Shown: positions 1-11,007 of the stretch, piece after piece | Layout: each line of letters opens with the position of its first letter | How positions within the stretch are numbered: the first letter of the stretch is position 1 | From: Ixodes scapularis | Lineage: Eukaryota > Arthropoda > Arachnida > Ixodida > Ixodidae | Direction: 5' to 3' | DNA: 64,000 nt | Assembly: GCF_016920785.2 (NCBI RefSeq) | Contig: NW_024609857.1 | Location: forward strand, 189,113,027-189,177,026 | Notes under the pieces: model-generated | What the model was told of the DNA's origin: nothing | The model's input: the letters and a program-made list of their open reading frames with translations, nothing else | The model's database searches: none | Translations under genes and position numbers: made by a program

Positions 1-744
1 ACGCTTTTGGTTTCTATGTTCTTATTTTTTACTGTTGAAACAACCCTATTGATGCCACGCACTCGATCGAGCGAAGTGAGTTCGTCAAACTCACTTGAAG
101 CCAAGTGTGTTCCTCAGGAAGGAGCCTTGTGGCACACTACAGAAATGACACTAAGGGGAAGTGCACTCGCTTGTAGCGACACTAAACTCGCCCGTCTGAC
201 AGGGGTATTAAACTGCAGAATGCGTAGTAATAACGTAATTCTCAAAGAAATGGTGGGAAAAGAACGTCAGAGCTAGTAAGACTCGAAGAGCATCGCGAAG
301 ACGTTCTTTCCTTCCAACATAAATGTCAGTGTTGGTGAAATCGAGAGCGCCCACCCACTTGGCGTGAGGAAAGTTGGTTTCAAGAGGCAATTGTGGTGAA
401 ATTTCTGAACTTCAAAAACAGAAACCAAATAATTAAAAACGCGTACAAACTAAAGGATTCAAGATACATCTAAGTGTTTGGATTTAAATTATTTTTTTAC
501 TAAATATTGTACTATTAGGAAGAAGCTACGAGATTTCGCAAAGGTAACGTTTGGGTCCAGCAAGTTTAGGCTTTATTACGACAAGCTACTCCTGAATAAT
601 ACTTTCTAGTGGTATGACCCAGATAACGACGTGGTGATATAAAGTAAAAGGACCCCGCTTCCGCCCACCCCACCAAGCGCCTGATGAAGGGCTAGTAAAT
701 GCAACAAGGGCGATTTAGGAGCTCGGGAACAGCTTTCTTTTATG
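1..744. other. Non-coding stretch, unassigned repeat DNA
   Basis: No gene is recognised. The small reading frames on both strands overlap and resemble no known family. A 9-bp stem hairpin lies at 74-96 (AAGTGAGTT, 5-nt loop, AACTCACTT). The moderately GC-rich block at about 60-370 has the texture of a decayed DNA element, but I could not find its ends. Confidence 0.4.
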
Positions 745-1805
745 CTAGGCAAATTCCGAAACATTCTCCCGAAGAAGGATTACTTACTCGCCACCATTTA
801 AGCCTGTTCAGCTGATATTGTTATGGGCATGGAAACGTGGCTAATCCAGGAAGTTGCCGTGTACTAAGTATGTCTAAACATTATCGGCTTTTTAGGAATG
901 ATAGGAGCGCGCCACGGGGCGGGTGTGTCATCATCTCAGTTAAAATGAACTGATCTCTTCCCGTATTGCCATTCCTAGCCCTCTTTAAATGCTGTCGGTG
1001 ACAGTGCAGTTACATTTTATGTATTGTTTGATTGGTGCGTGCTATGGTCCGCCCAATTGTTCAACTTATTTCATGGAAAACTCAAACTCTAACCTTGAAC
1101 TTGCGCAAACAAGATTTTCTATCTCTCCCATCATGCTGTTTTTTTTTCGATTTTAACTTACCCGGCATAGACTGGAATATGAACGTAGTCGCTAAACTAT
1201 GTAAGAAACAAAGAACAATGTACTAAATGCCTAGATACCGGAAGCCTTTCAGCTTTAACACATTGTTAACCAGCAAACGCGTGACAACAACATTTTAGAT
1301 TTAGTTCTAACTACTCATCCTGACCGTTGATGTTAATTCTTTAGAATATATCAGTGACCACAAAATGGTACATTGTGTTTTTGCTGCCCCAACTCGGAGA
1401 CGTGAAGTTTAAAAGAAACAAATATTTGATTATAGAAGAACTGACCTTCAAAAAACTGTAAAATATATTGCCTGAACTTTCCTTTGATTTTCTTAGTTTG
1501 CTGAGTTACCGGTCAGTAAATGTCAGCTGGTTGTCCGTCCGCAATTAAATGAATGACGTGAAAGAAATGTGTATTCTAAAAAAAATATATTCTGCCATGT
1601 GCTTGTAATCCCTGGTTCAGAACCACTGTGAGACGCTGTACAAATAAGAAAAGAAGACTTTATTCGAAACCTAAACGTTCGGATGCTCAGGACGACTGTG
1701 TCGTCTCATTAATGCCCAAGGTCTCGCAAAGGGAAAATCAGGAGAGCCAAACGTAACTACTTTAGCAACGACCTGTCTTACTTTTTGAAATCTAATCCAA
1801 ATATA

Positions 1806-2482
1806 CCGGGTGTTTGTGCGAAGACTTTCAAAAATCCTAAAACTTAAAGCGTAAAAAAAAAGAAAAAAACTTTCTTCGGGAACAAACTACCAGCCACGGC
1901 GGACGTCAGAAATTGCCAAAAACATAGAAATTAGCCAAATAATTAATTAAAATTTGTTAATTAACTTTTTAATTAGTGGAAATAGACATATGGTTCTAAT
2001 TAGAAAGTTGCTGAGCGTTATCGAAAACCACTAAATCAGTCACTTTCAAAAAGAATTTCGGCGCGTGAGAAGCGTAGTAGTGCACTAAAGTTACCGCTCT
2101 TTGAGCAGGTACAAGGCTGGGGCTAGATAAGAGACGGAAAAATCGCGCGGGCGCCTTATCGCAACCGCTAGCTTTGTACCTGCTCAAAGAGCGGTAACTT
2201 TAGTGCACTACTACGCTTCTCACGCGCCGAAATTCTTTTTGAAAGTGACTGATTTAGTGGTTTTCGATAACGCTCAGCAACTTTCTAATTAGAACCATAT
2301 GTCTATTTCCACTAATTAAAAAGTTAATTAACAAATTTTAATTAATTATTTGGCTAATTACTATGTTTTTGGCAATTCCTGACGTCCGCCGTGGCTGGTA
2401 GTTTGTTCCCGAAGAAAGTTTTTTTCTTTTTTTTTACGCTTTAAGTTTTAGGATTTTTGAAAGTCTTCGCACAAACACCCGG
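1806..2482. mobile_element. Foldback DNA element, 309-bp inverted arms, TA target duplication
   Basis: The left arm (1806-2114) and right arm (2174-2482) are reverse complements with only a few mismatches over 309 bp, separated by a 59-bp loop. Ends read CCGGGTGTTTGTGCGAAG and the complement. The flanks at 1804-1805 and 2483-2484 are both TA. Deleting the element and one TA restores an open LINE frame across the junction (codons N-I-F-W-S), which confirms both boundaries and the duplication. A TA duplication is typical of Tc1/mariner-related elements. No transposase is encoded, so this is a non-autonomous element. The near-identity of the arms implies recent insertion or arm conversion. A diverged relative lies at 40862-41018. 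Confidence 0.93.
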
Positions 2483-2703
2483 TATTTTGGAGTGTAGTGA
2501 ACCCTAAATCAAAGAATATAGGCACTTCCATATTTTCCGCAGAGGGTGGGTAGTGTATTGAACAATTTAAGCGAGTAAAGGCGTTTAATTCTTTCTTTGG
2601 TAGCGTCTTCACAGATGAAATGCATTTGAATAATATTATGTTAATGCCTACAATGTCTTCTCTAATTGAAACTTTTACCATTACCAGTGAGGCAGCTGCC
2701 AAC

Positions 2704-2939
2704 TCAAGCAGCACAGATCTTGACCAAGCAGCGGCCAATGTCTGGCGATGGTCTTTTGGCCAGTGGCCAGAGAGTGGCCATTCATTGGCCAATGCTTGGC
2801 CGATGGCTGATGGACAGTGGCCATTGGCCAATGGCCAGATAAAGGCCAGTCACCGGCCGGTCTTTGGCTACTGTCCGGCCACTTGACCAAGGACCACTGC
2901 CAGCCATTGGCCGATGACTGGCCAGCTCTGTGCTGCTTG
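2704..2939. mobile_element. MITE-like insertion carrying a TGGCCA-rich minisatellite
   Basis: Terminal inverted repeats of 16 bp (CAAGCAGCACAGATCT at 2704-2719 and its complement, one mismatch, at 2924-2939) enclose about 200 bp of degenerate tandem motifs built on TGGCCA and CAATGGCC. The block falls where the surrounding LINE should encode the start of its RT domain and has no LINE homology, so it is read as a nested insertion. No clear target duplication was found. The TGGCCA core is self-complementary, so the whole block can fold in many ways. Confidence 0.65.
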
Positions 2940-4690
2940 GGAAGGCAATAAACCAACTTCCATCAAATTCAAGCACCAGTTTGAATGGAATAAGCACAAA
3001 GTTGCCGAAATTAACAAACCATATATCCAGTAAACTTCTAGGAGCACTCTTCCAAAAGTCATTTTCTGTCGTCACGCTACACGATGATTGGAAACTGTCC
3101 CATGTAATTCCTCTTTACAAATCCGGCAATTGCAAATCTTTATAAATTACAGACCATATCCTTACTTGCGTGTCATGTAAATTACTTCAACACGAAATTT
3201 ATTCTCAGACTATAAAACATCTCGTGTCTCAACAACCTTTTTTTCCAAACCAGCAGGGTCTTTAACAAGTACGTTCCTGTGAACTTCAAATTTTCGAGCT
3301 AACCACTGCTCTTCTTAAAAGTATTGACTCGTTTTCCGAAATTTACACAATTTTTATCTGACTTTCGAAAGCTTTTGATAGTCTTCCGCGTAAAATATTC
3401 ATAAAAAAATTAAGTGGCTAATATAGAAATGGGTGTCATCGAATAGATCTCAGACTTTCTTTCAAATCGATTTCAGTGTGTCGTTATCGACAACATAATT
3501 TCCTACCAGTCGCCGTAACATCTGGTGTACCGCAAGGATCAGTACTTGGACCACTCCTTTTCCTTCTATGTGTTAATGATATTCACGTAAACATTCAATC
3601 AACAGTTCGACTTTCTGCAGACGACTGCGCCATCTGCCCGACAATATTATCTCCCCTCTAACAGCAAAATACTACAGGTAATGTGGTGTGCTGATTGGCG
3701 AATGAAGATAAATACAGATAAAACTAAACAAATAACCTTCGCTACAAAAACCAACACCCCCCGAGCATGGCTATCGAATTAACCTTGTAGACATAAAAAA
3801 GGTGCAATCGGTTGGGTACCTAGGTGTTCACCTTACAGTATTTTTATCTTAGAAATTACCTATTGAAATAATTCTACGGAATGCTAATCGCACATTGCGT
3901 TTCTTGCGAAGAAATTTTTTTTCTTATACCAATACACAAATACAACCCTTGTTAAAAGCAGATTAGAATATGCGTCAATTATTTTGCATTCGCACCAAGC
4001 CTACCTGACAAATGAATTAGAGTCTTTTGAAAATAAAGCAGCCCGGTTTATAACACCAATAATTCAACCACATATAAAAATAATAAAATATACCTTAAAT
4101 TTAGAACCCCTGGAAAGCAGAAAGCGTTTCGCTCGTTTTTTCTATATTTCACAAGATATATTACCCTTCTTCGCCCTTCCGATAAACGCACGTCGTGACA
4201 GCCAACTGTATCTTTCCAGCCTAGACCACTCTAACAAGGTAAACCCCCCCCCCCCCCCCTAATTTTGGCACACACTAACCAATGCAAATTATCTCCTCAT
4301 AACCTTGCTGTCTCTGAATAGAACGCCTTACCGTATAATATCACGGTGACACAGGATTATCAGTTTTTTTTTACTCATCTGATTTTTCTTTTTTTCACAA
4401 AAAGCATATTCACTTTTTTTGCTTGTCGTAGATAAGCCATAGTCCATAGTATGTAGTTTGATGTTTTCCCTTTTTTTATTGAATATGTATAATATTGCCA
4501 CAGCAGTGCAGCAATTGAATTCTGTGATTATATTTACTACTTTATTGTGTGTCGCGACATTGTTTTGCTTATCCCTACTGTTAACATGTTTTGTCTTTGT
4601 ATGACTCCGCTCCCCCTCCCCCCCCCCCCCCCCCAACCCTATGTAATTTCGGAAAAGTCCCTTTAACTAAATGAATAAATATATAATTTT

Positions 4691-5797
4691 ACTAAAACAA
4701 AAAGGCTTCCTGATATTATGGGGTCGCGCCCATGTTTTCAGCGACGAAACAACTAGCATGTCTTATGGGGACTACCGTCAAAATCCCTGTAGTGAGCAGG
4801 GGAGCAAGGAATTATTTAAACTACCCCAAAGAAACTTTCTTGCATCATCCACAGCGTGTCCACAACTGGTGTACTCTGCGTTAATCTCACGACCTGTTAA
4901 TTATTCTCACAGAGGCGTCGTCAGCGCGCTATCCTTTCGGACTCTCCTTCACAAGCAAACAGGACATATCATTCGCAGCTTCTGTTCACTTCTGCTTCAC
5001 AAAGGATTATCGGTACGCGACGTACCTTGACATAATAGTTTCTTCCCGTAATGCCACCCGTATAGTGCAAAAACAGGGAAACCAACGACGCAAACGAAGC
5101 ACCAACACCACAAGGTCGTTGCCACGTTTTTCGCCAATTTTGCTTTGAAAGACCGTTGCGAAAACTTCGAGAAAACCAATAGAAATATCTGAGCTAAATT
5201 AACTTTGCGTCATAAACTTTAAAATAATATTTCATATTTTATAAAAGAATAATAATATTTTCTTGTTTTCTTTTGTTGTTGTTTTTATTATCCGAAAGTC
5301 ATGTCACGTTCCTGTTTGCGACAAGGACAGCACCCCAAGTTGATAGAGTAAACTAATGATCGTGGCTATTTTTGCCAGCGCATGGAGGGGATCTGTGTTT
5401 TTAATTTCCAGGTCTTTTGCGAATATGTTAGCGCCGACTGTGTCGCCGAACGTTTTCTATAGCGCTGTGCTCAAGTAAGTTGATATCATTAGAAGATATG
5501 GTCGGCTGCTAGAGAGGACATCTAGTCGAGTGTCTGGAATAATATTTTATGTCTATTTAATACAACCCGCTTTCTTATATGCCATTAAATCAATTATATG
5601 TTTATAAACGAGATGCGTCAAAAATAGTGACAATTCACGGGCTGCTGGAGAAATATTACTTAAAGATTATCAAAAACTCTCGTCCACTCCTTAGCGCGCT
5701 TCCTCGGTCTCACTTTTTGCCAGATATTTTACTATAGTTAAAATATCAGTTAACAAAAATGAAAAATTTCACAACCTGAACCATATACAATATAAAT
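4691..5797. other. Non-coding stretch with a T-free stem-bounded cassette
   Basis: AT-rich spacer without a recognisable gene. It contains the short stem-bounded T-free segment at 5083-5121, listed separately. Reading frames here are short and resemble nothing known. Confidence 0.5.
5083..5121 (+). repeat. T-free cassette bounded by CAACGAC / GTCGTTG
   Basis: A 7-bp perfect inverted pair (5083-5089 and 5115-5121) encloses 25 nt containing no T on the plus strand. An A-rich segment (AAAAACAGGGAAAC) precedes it. The layout matches the arms of the palindromic elements at 45991, 49721 and 56590, with a different stem sequence. No target duplication was located, so membership in that family is inferred from architecture only. 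Confidence 0.45.
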
Positions 5798-7024
5798 CAG
5801 TGTGTCGAACCGAAAAAAATACGGGTTCGGTTACGGTTCAGGTCAGGTAAATTTATTTTGTTCCGGTTCAGTTCCGGTTCGATTAATTTGATCCGCGAAC
5901 CGGTTCGGGAACCGGTTCGGGGCGCTGAACCGGTTCGCGAACCGGTTCGAAAATTATAAATGACAAATTGCAACATCAAAATAAATTACAAATAAAGCAT
6001 CTGAAATCAGCACATACGAAACAGGATAAATCGTAGTGTAAGGCTCAGGGATTTCTACCAGGATTGGTTTCTTTATGTGCACTCAAAGGTTACCTCACCG
6101 ACGTTTACGCATTCGGACTTAATCTAATTGGGTCCGACGCAGTAGCTGTAAAATCCGCGACCTCCTTACAAACCCACTTACAAGTAGAACTCGCTAACTA
6201 TCCCGCCACCTCGGCGTGTAAGCAATTGAAGGAACGGTGGGGAGAAAATACAGCTTTCTTTATTTGAACTAGCCTTCGGTAACTCAAATTAGACCCTTAA
6301 AGAAGTTTTCATTAAACAAGATACGGAATATGAAAAACACTTCACCGAACGCAACGCCAGAAGGACGTAATAGGATAAATATTAAAATAGAAGAGTTCGC
6401 TGTCTCACATATATGTCAGCTTCTAAGTGCCTATACGAAACCGGATGCATTATTATCAAACTCCACAGCCTTTTCTTTTCTCATTCCGATGGAAGCAAGC
6501 TTCAAGAACTCGCGCGTTCTAGAAACGTGTTATGAAATGAGCACACAGCAGCATTTAGGATTTACGAGATTGTAAGAAAATGAAATCCCGCGACGCGATA
6601 TTTTTTTTTTTTTTGTACACCCTTTCGATTCTCTTTCTTCCGTGCAAGCCGCGACCAGCGCAATACTGGTTCCTATGTCAAGATTCATGGATGCAGCGTT
6701 TGTCAAGATTCCTGGATGCAGCGTTTGTCAAGATTCATGGATGCAGCGTTTATATTCCTAAGACTGAGTGGAGAAGAAAAATATGTAAGCGAGGTGTGTG
6801 TCACTTGAGGGCACTTAAAAAACAAATGGCATTGATAGCACATTCATTGTCAACAGCGCGTGGCCGAACCGTTTTGACATGAGTCGGTAACCGTTATTTT
6901 TTTTCCGGTTCAGTTCCGGTTCGGGTTCATCGTGATAACAATATAACGGTTCGGGTTCAGTTCCGGAAAAAATACCGGTTCGGTTGCGGTTTTCGGTTCG
7001 GTTCGGTTCCGGTTCGACACCCTG
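5798..7024. mobile_element. Non-autonomous hAT-like element, 8-bp target duplication
   Basis: Ends are CAGTGTGTCGAACCG and CGGTTCGACACCCTG, which are inverted with CAG...CTG termini. They are flanked by the identical octamer ATATAAAT at 5790-5797 and 7025-7032. CAG-type termini plus an 8-bp duplication are the hallmarks of hAT transposons. Both subterminal regions (about 5805-5955 and 6885-7020) are dense arrays of GGTTCGG/CCGGTTC motifs in inverted orientation, which could serve as multiple transposase-binding sites or stem-forming sequence. The interior has small open frames (for example 6064-6267 +) but nothing I recognise as hAT transposase, so the copy is called non-autonomous. A 3-copy tandem repeat lies inside at 6677-6751. 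Confidence 0.9.
6677..6751 (+). repeat. 25-bp tandem repeat, three copies
   Basis: Three contiguous 25-bp units (6677-6701, 6702-6726, 6727-6751), beginning GTCAAGATTC and ending GCAGCGTTT, differ at a single base in the middle unit. They sit inside the hAT-like element. Confidence 0.95.
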
Positions 7025-8053
7025 ATATAAATACATATTAAATTACATTTTTATAAAAAAATATTATACATGCCTTCAAGCTTTTTTGTGTATTTAAACA
7101 ATGACAAGCACTATATGTGCAGCAAATATTGAAACTTAGACATAAATATTGAAAACAATATCAGAGGTGAACATTTCAGCGTTTAGGGATATATGTATAA
7201 AACATAATATATCGTATAAAACATTGTAAACGGTATGAAACTTAGTGAAAACAAAATATATAATAAAATTTCTCGTTCACTTCTCCTGATGTATCTTTTT
7301 AACACCGCATCACCAAAATTGCACTGTAATATTTTAATGGTGCTTTCACAAAATGGGAACTCGCGGAGCAAGTGAAAGTTCGCGTCTACCTATTGGCGAA
7401 GTTATAATTGTCAACAAACAACACAAAACCTTATAAAGTTATACCTAGTTTGTCGCAGTTTATTTTTCTTCGCGTCCCAATGTTCTAAACCTCGAAGCTT
7501 ATTTTTACAGTGTATATTTTTATTTAAAAAAGTAATATTTTGGTGTAAACGTGGGCTAGTTTAAAGAGAACGAGCTTGCATCAATTAATATTTCTTCAAC
7601 TAGATTTGGCGTCAGCCTCACTTTCATTGGCAACACTAATCTGTACCACGACGAAACTTGCAAAACAAGTGGTACTTCGATAAATGTAAAAACCATAAAA
7701 TCACTAAACTCTCAGAGGTAGTCGCTAGAAAGCTCTTATTCACCACATCCTTACTCATCAACAAACCCGCGGCTGCGCTGGTAAAGCATTGTAAATGGTG
7801 AAACATAAAGGCTTCAACTGCCCGCCCCCTCTTACCCCTTCTATGTGATCTCCATGGTTCACAGTTTTCACTGTTACAAAAAAACACAACCCTTGCTTTC
7901 TCTAAGAAGCCCTATGGCACCAAACTGGAAGCCGGAACAGTGACTTTTGTCGCGACCCGAAAGACCTGTTGTCCTGATGGACCTTCATAAGATAAGCGGT
8001 TGATCCTGCTTGACCGTTGTCCCTCCGCGATGTCCAAATGTAATTCTAAAATA
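7025..8053. other. Non-coding stretch, nothing recognised
   Basis: AT-rich DNA following the hAT-like element. Small overlapping reading frames show no family resemblance. No repeat boundary was found. Confidence 0.5.
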
Positions 8054-8130
8054 TCGTGTGATCGTGTGTGCGTCTGTGTGTGTGTTTGTTTGTGTGTGTG
8101 CATGTGTGTGTGTTTGTGTGCCTGTGTCTG
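8054..8130 (+). repeat. Interrupted (GT)n microsatellite
   Basis: An alternating GT tract with occasional TTT, CA and CC interruptions. On the minus strand it creates a low-complexity His/Thr/Gln reading frame that should not be taken as a gene. Confidence 0.9.
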
Positions 8131-10976
8131 CTTTTTGCATCGGAATATTCAAATCCGTAGTTTATAGGATAAATTCGAATTGACGAAAATTCTAGCGGAA
8201 GGTGTTTTTTGGAAGTTTTGAGGATTGATTTGAAAACACGAAACCCTAGTTACACCGGAGGAAGGAATAATATGGTACCTTTCGAATGAAGCAACTCATT
8301 CAAAAAAGTAATTGCAGTGAAACGAGTATTGAGCCTCTAAAGTGCATCCAGATTACCACGGTATGTGAGACCGTAGTCTTAAGAATAGTTCCTGATGTTC
8401 GTAGCCTCCGCTCATCGCTGCCAATAAATCTTGAGACCTAAAGTAACGCAGTAATGTTCGTTCGTTTTTGGAAGTAGTAGTAACGGTACTTCATTACATT
8501 TGGTGGAAGGTAAGAAATATGAGTAACTCGTTACATTTGTTCTTTTTTTTACAAATTACGAGTAATGTTGTTTTCTTATTGTTGTTGTTGTTGCTTTTTT
8601 TTGTTAACTTTTGGTTTTGCGCACAACACTGATTTGGAGCTTTCTCTGCAGAACATCCTATTTAAAAAAAAATAAATAAAAGCTGTCTTTGCTGGCAAAG
8701 ACCCGGGAAAAAAACATCTAGATAAGCATTTGTACCTTAGGCACTGCAGTCCACGTACCGGCTAGCGACGCTGGCTGCTCACATACCTGCGGGGAAACGA
8801 AATGCAGCTGTCTGCTCGTCTTGGCCACTCGTTCGTCAAAATGCTTTCAGAGGTAGAACGATAGCGCTAGAGATACCGTTTGTAATGTACAATGCATCAA
8901 TCTATAGATTGATGAACTGTATGTATGTTGACGTAGTCAGTAATTGTTGAATGGGAAGTACACTTCTCATAAAACAATGTGATTTAAAATAAAGGGAAAA
9001 CAGTTTCTAATCACCTTGAAAAGGCCAGCAACAAAGCGCGCAACCTTTTTTTTTTAATTCAAAACATTGTTTATTTAGGCAAGCTGGAATCAAGAATTAA
9101 GACGAAAAAGGAACTGCGTCTTTATTTCCTCTTGAATCACAAACCGACAATAAAAAAGCAGAAATTTTCACCCGCAAGTTTACAACCTTGGGGAAAGACC
9201 AACAACGTGGGCAAGAGTCCCCTTTTACAACTGGCCGAGATCCCTCCCGAGACGAATCGCCAGGGAGATAAGAGCGTGACAGCGCACAAAATGCGCACGC
9301 CTTTGGGTCAGCCTGGCGGGTGACCTCTTCATTGTCGACCTCTTCACTGCGCGCACTCCATAAAAGAGGAAGACTTCTCAGATGGCGTGGGGAGGGGTCG
9401 TCTCCAACGGAGGTACAAGGGCCGTCGTAAAATAACATAAAAAGGGAAGCTCCTCCGGATGCTGGACGGATTTTGCTGATAGTTTACGGGTCCTAAGTTT
9501 TCGCGCAGCATAAAGCTTTCTGTTCTTTATGTGTTCGCCTTACTTATAGATATATAATCTGGCATTTTATACTGTATGTTTCTTTTCTCTCGCGGAGAGG
9601 TTTATTTATGTTATACTATTATGCGACCGGAAGGTTTTCAGCTTATTGTTGTTTGTGTTGTTTTCGCCTATCGGTTTTGCGCCTTCGTCAGGCTTTGCGT
9701 CGTTTTTCTTGTTTTTCTTAGTGTTGTTTTTGTTTGTTCAGCTTTTGTTGTCGCTCCTGGTGTTGTTTTGATGGGGCTGCTCGGTTTTTGCCGCGTCATC
9801 TCTGAGTACGCGATTAATTTGTCTCGGTAACAATTGTGAGTCCCGGTACACAAGCTGGAGCGAGTAAGCGGAACCATTATATCAGGCAGTATAAAGCGGT
9901 CCTACCATTGAAGATAACAACTGTCGTTTCCTGTAACTCCAGAGCTTCACAAGTGTGGCAGTACGGATGCTATATAAAAGACAGGACCTTGTAAACAATG
10001 AAAGGCACAATTTAAAAGCGAAGTAATTACGGCGTAGTATGAAAGCTATATGATTTTAACCCTCGCATTTCCCACATTCTTTGCATCTGTATCTGGATTG
10101 TGAGTTGTGTCAAAACTCAACTTATCAACGTGACTCGAGATTATATATAGTCTCAAATAAGGTTATTCTAATAACTATAATTATTTTTAAGACAACGAAG
10201 TCCTGTATCTTGCCGTATAAAACACTGAAATTATTTGTCAAGAAGCAAACTGAGAAAGTTGCTCCCCCCGAAAAAAAACAATGACCATTCATCGGTTGTC
10301 AAGCAACAACAAAACCTACTAATGTCACTGCAAAAATTGCAGAATGGAACAAAACATGTATGTTATTAGCTCAACTTCATAGGTGCGTTTCTTTTTAAGA
10401 TCTAACGTCACACTAGCAATCTATTTTACACTTCTAACTGACCTAATAGTCATAGTTTGTCATGTTCAGTAATGAATCACTGAAACAAAATTCAAAGCGT
10501 TATTTGTATTATGTAACTTGTGAACCGACATTTTTCCGTATGAGGATAACACGTAGGACTCGTAGATTGTTAAAGATGAGATCGAGATCTCACGAAAGCA
10601 GAGTTAGTTTGTTCAATGTATTCTCTATCGAGTGAGTAGTCAACGTCTCGTGCTCTCTTTAGTCAGCTTAGAGATATCGGTTTGTGGTGATAAATCAGGA
10701 GCTGTGCTTTAAAGGGTACTTTCGTTCAGTATTTTCGAATTTGAGATTGCGATTGTTTCCATCTCAGTCAGCGTCCCCGAATCACAAGGTTATCTGTTGG
10801 TTACATTGTGTGTAGTTTATACATACTACTGCTCACAATTTCGTTTCGGGCGTCCATGGCAAAAACCGAAACTATCTGCTCGAGAGAGATAGCAACACTC
10901 ATCACTGGCTGTGCGGCCCCGACGTGACGTCCTGGTGGTGTGGCGGTAAGCGCTACAGCGTGCCGAATCAACCGCA
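8131..10976. other. Non-coding stretch; one A-poor strand segment
   Basis: No gene is recognised. At 8440-8575 the motif GTAACG/GTAATG recurs several times in both orientations, as in some MITE subterminal regions, but I could not define the ends. From about 9640 to 9790 the plus strand is strikingly poor in A (TTG/TTT-rich), which opens a hydrophobic 84-codon frame that I judge to be a composition artefact. Confidence 0.4.
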
Positions 10977-11007
10977 GCACCACCGTGACGTGACGTCACG
11001 GTGGTGC
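10977..11007. repeat. 31-bp palindrome with CRE-like centre
   Basis: Perfect 15-bp arms (GCACCACCGTGACGT and complement) surround one base. The right arm contains TGACGTCA, the consensus cAMP-response element. A related direct copy with two mismatches lies 66 bp upstream, starting at 10921 (GACGTGACGTCCTGGTGGTG). This is probably part of an inverted-repeat element; a regulatory role is only possible. Confidence 0.8.

Larger units (their letters stand above)
745..4690 (+). pseudogene. Decayed non-LTR retrotransposon (LINE), endonuclease plus reverse transcriptase, interrupted by two insertions
   Basis: Conceptual translation in shifting frames gives an apurinic-type endonuclease first: DIVMGMETWL near 810-845, and FNLPGIDWNMNVV near 1155-1195. 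A linker with NPKxxxFW-like residues around 1790-2510 follows, then the reverse transcriptase. RT landmarks are DWKLSHVIPLYKSG (about 3085-3125), TSGVPQGSVLGPLLFLL (3518-3568) and an active-site region reading SADDC, where this family normally has an aromatic residue before ADD. The C-terminal part (HQAYLTNELES, NKAARFI) is at 3990-4060. The order matches Jockey/CR1/L2-type LINEs. Frameshifts, stops and the altered active site show it is dead. The body is split by a foldback element at 1806-2482 and a TGGCCA-rich element at 2704-2939. Poly-C tracts (4243, 4617) and an AT-rich end near 4690 suggest the 3' UTR. The exact 5' end is not visible and the clade is uncertain. Confidence 0.85.

Noticed and set aside
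6677..6751. CRISPR-like array
   Set aside because: The units are directly contiguous without spacers and lie inside a transposon; the same holds for the tandem repeats at 15371, 21221 and 28908.
9576..9830. Hydrophobic 84-codon frame resembling a membrane protein
   Set aside because: The plus strand here is A-poor and T-rich, which alone yields Val/Phe/Leu codons; no family resemblance.
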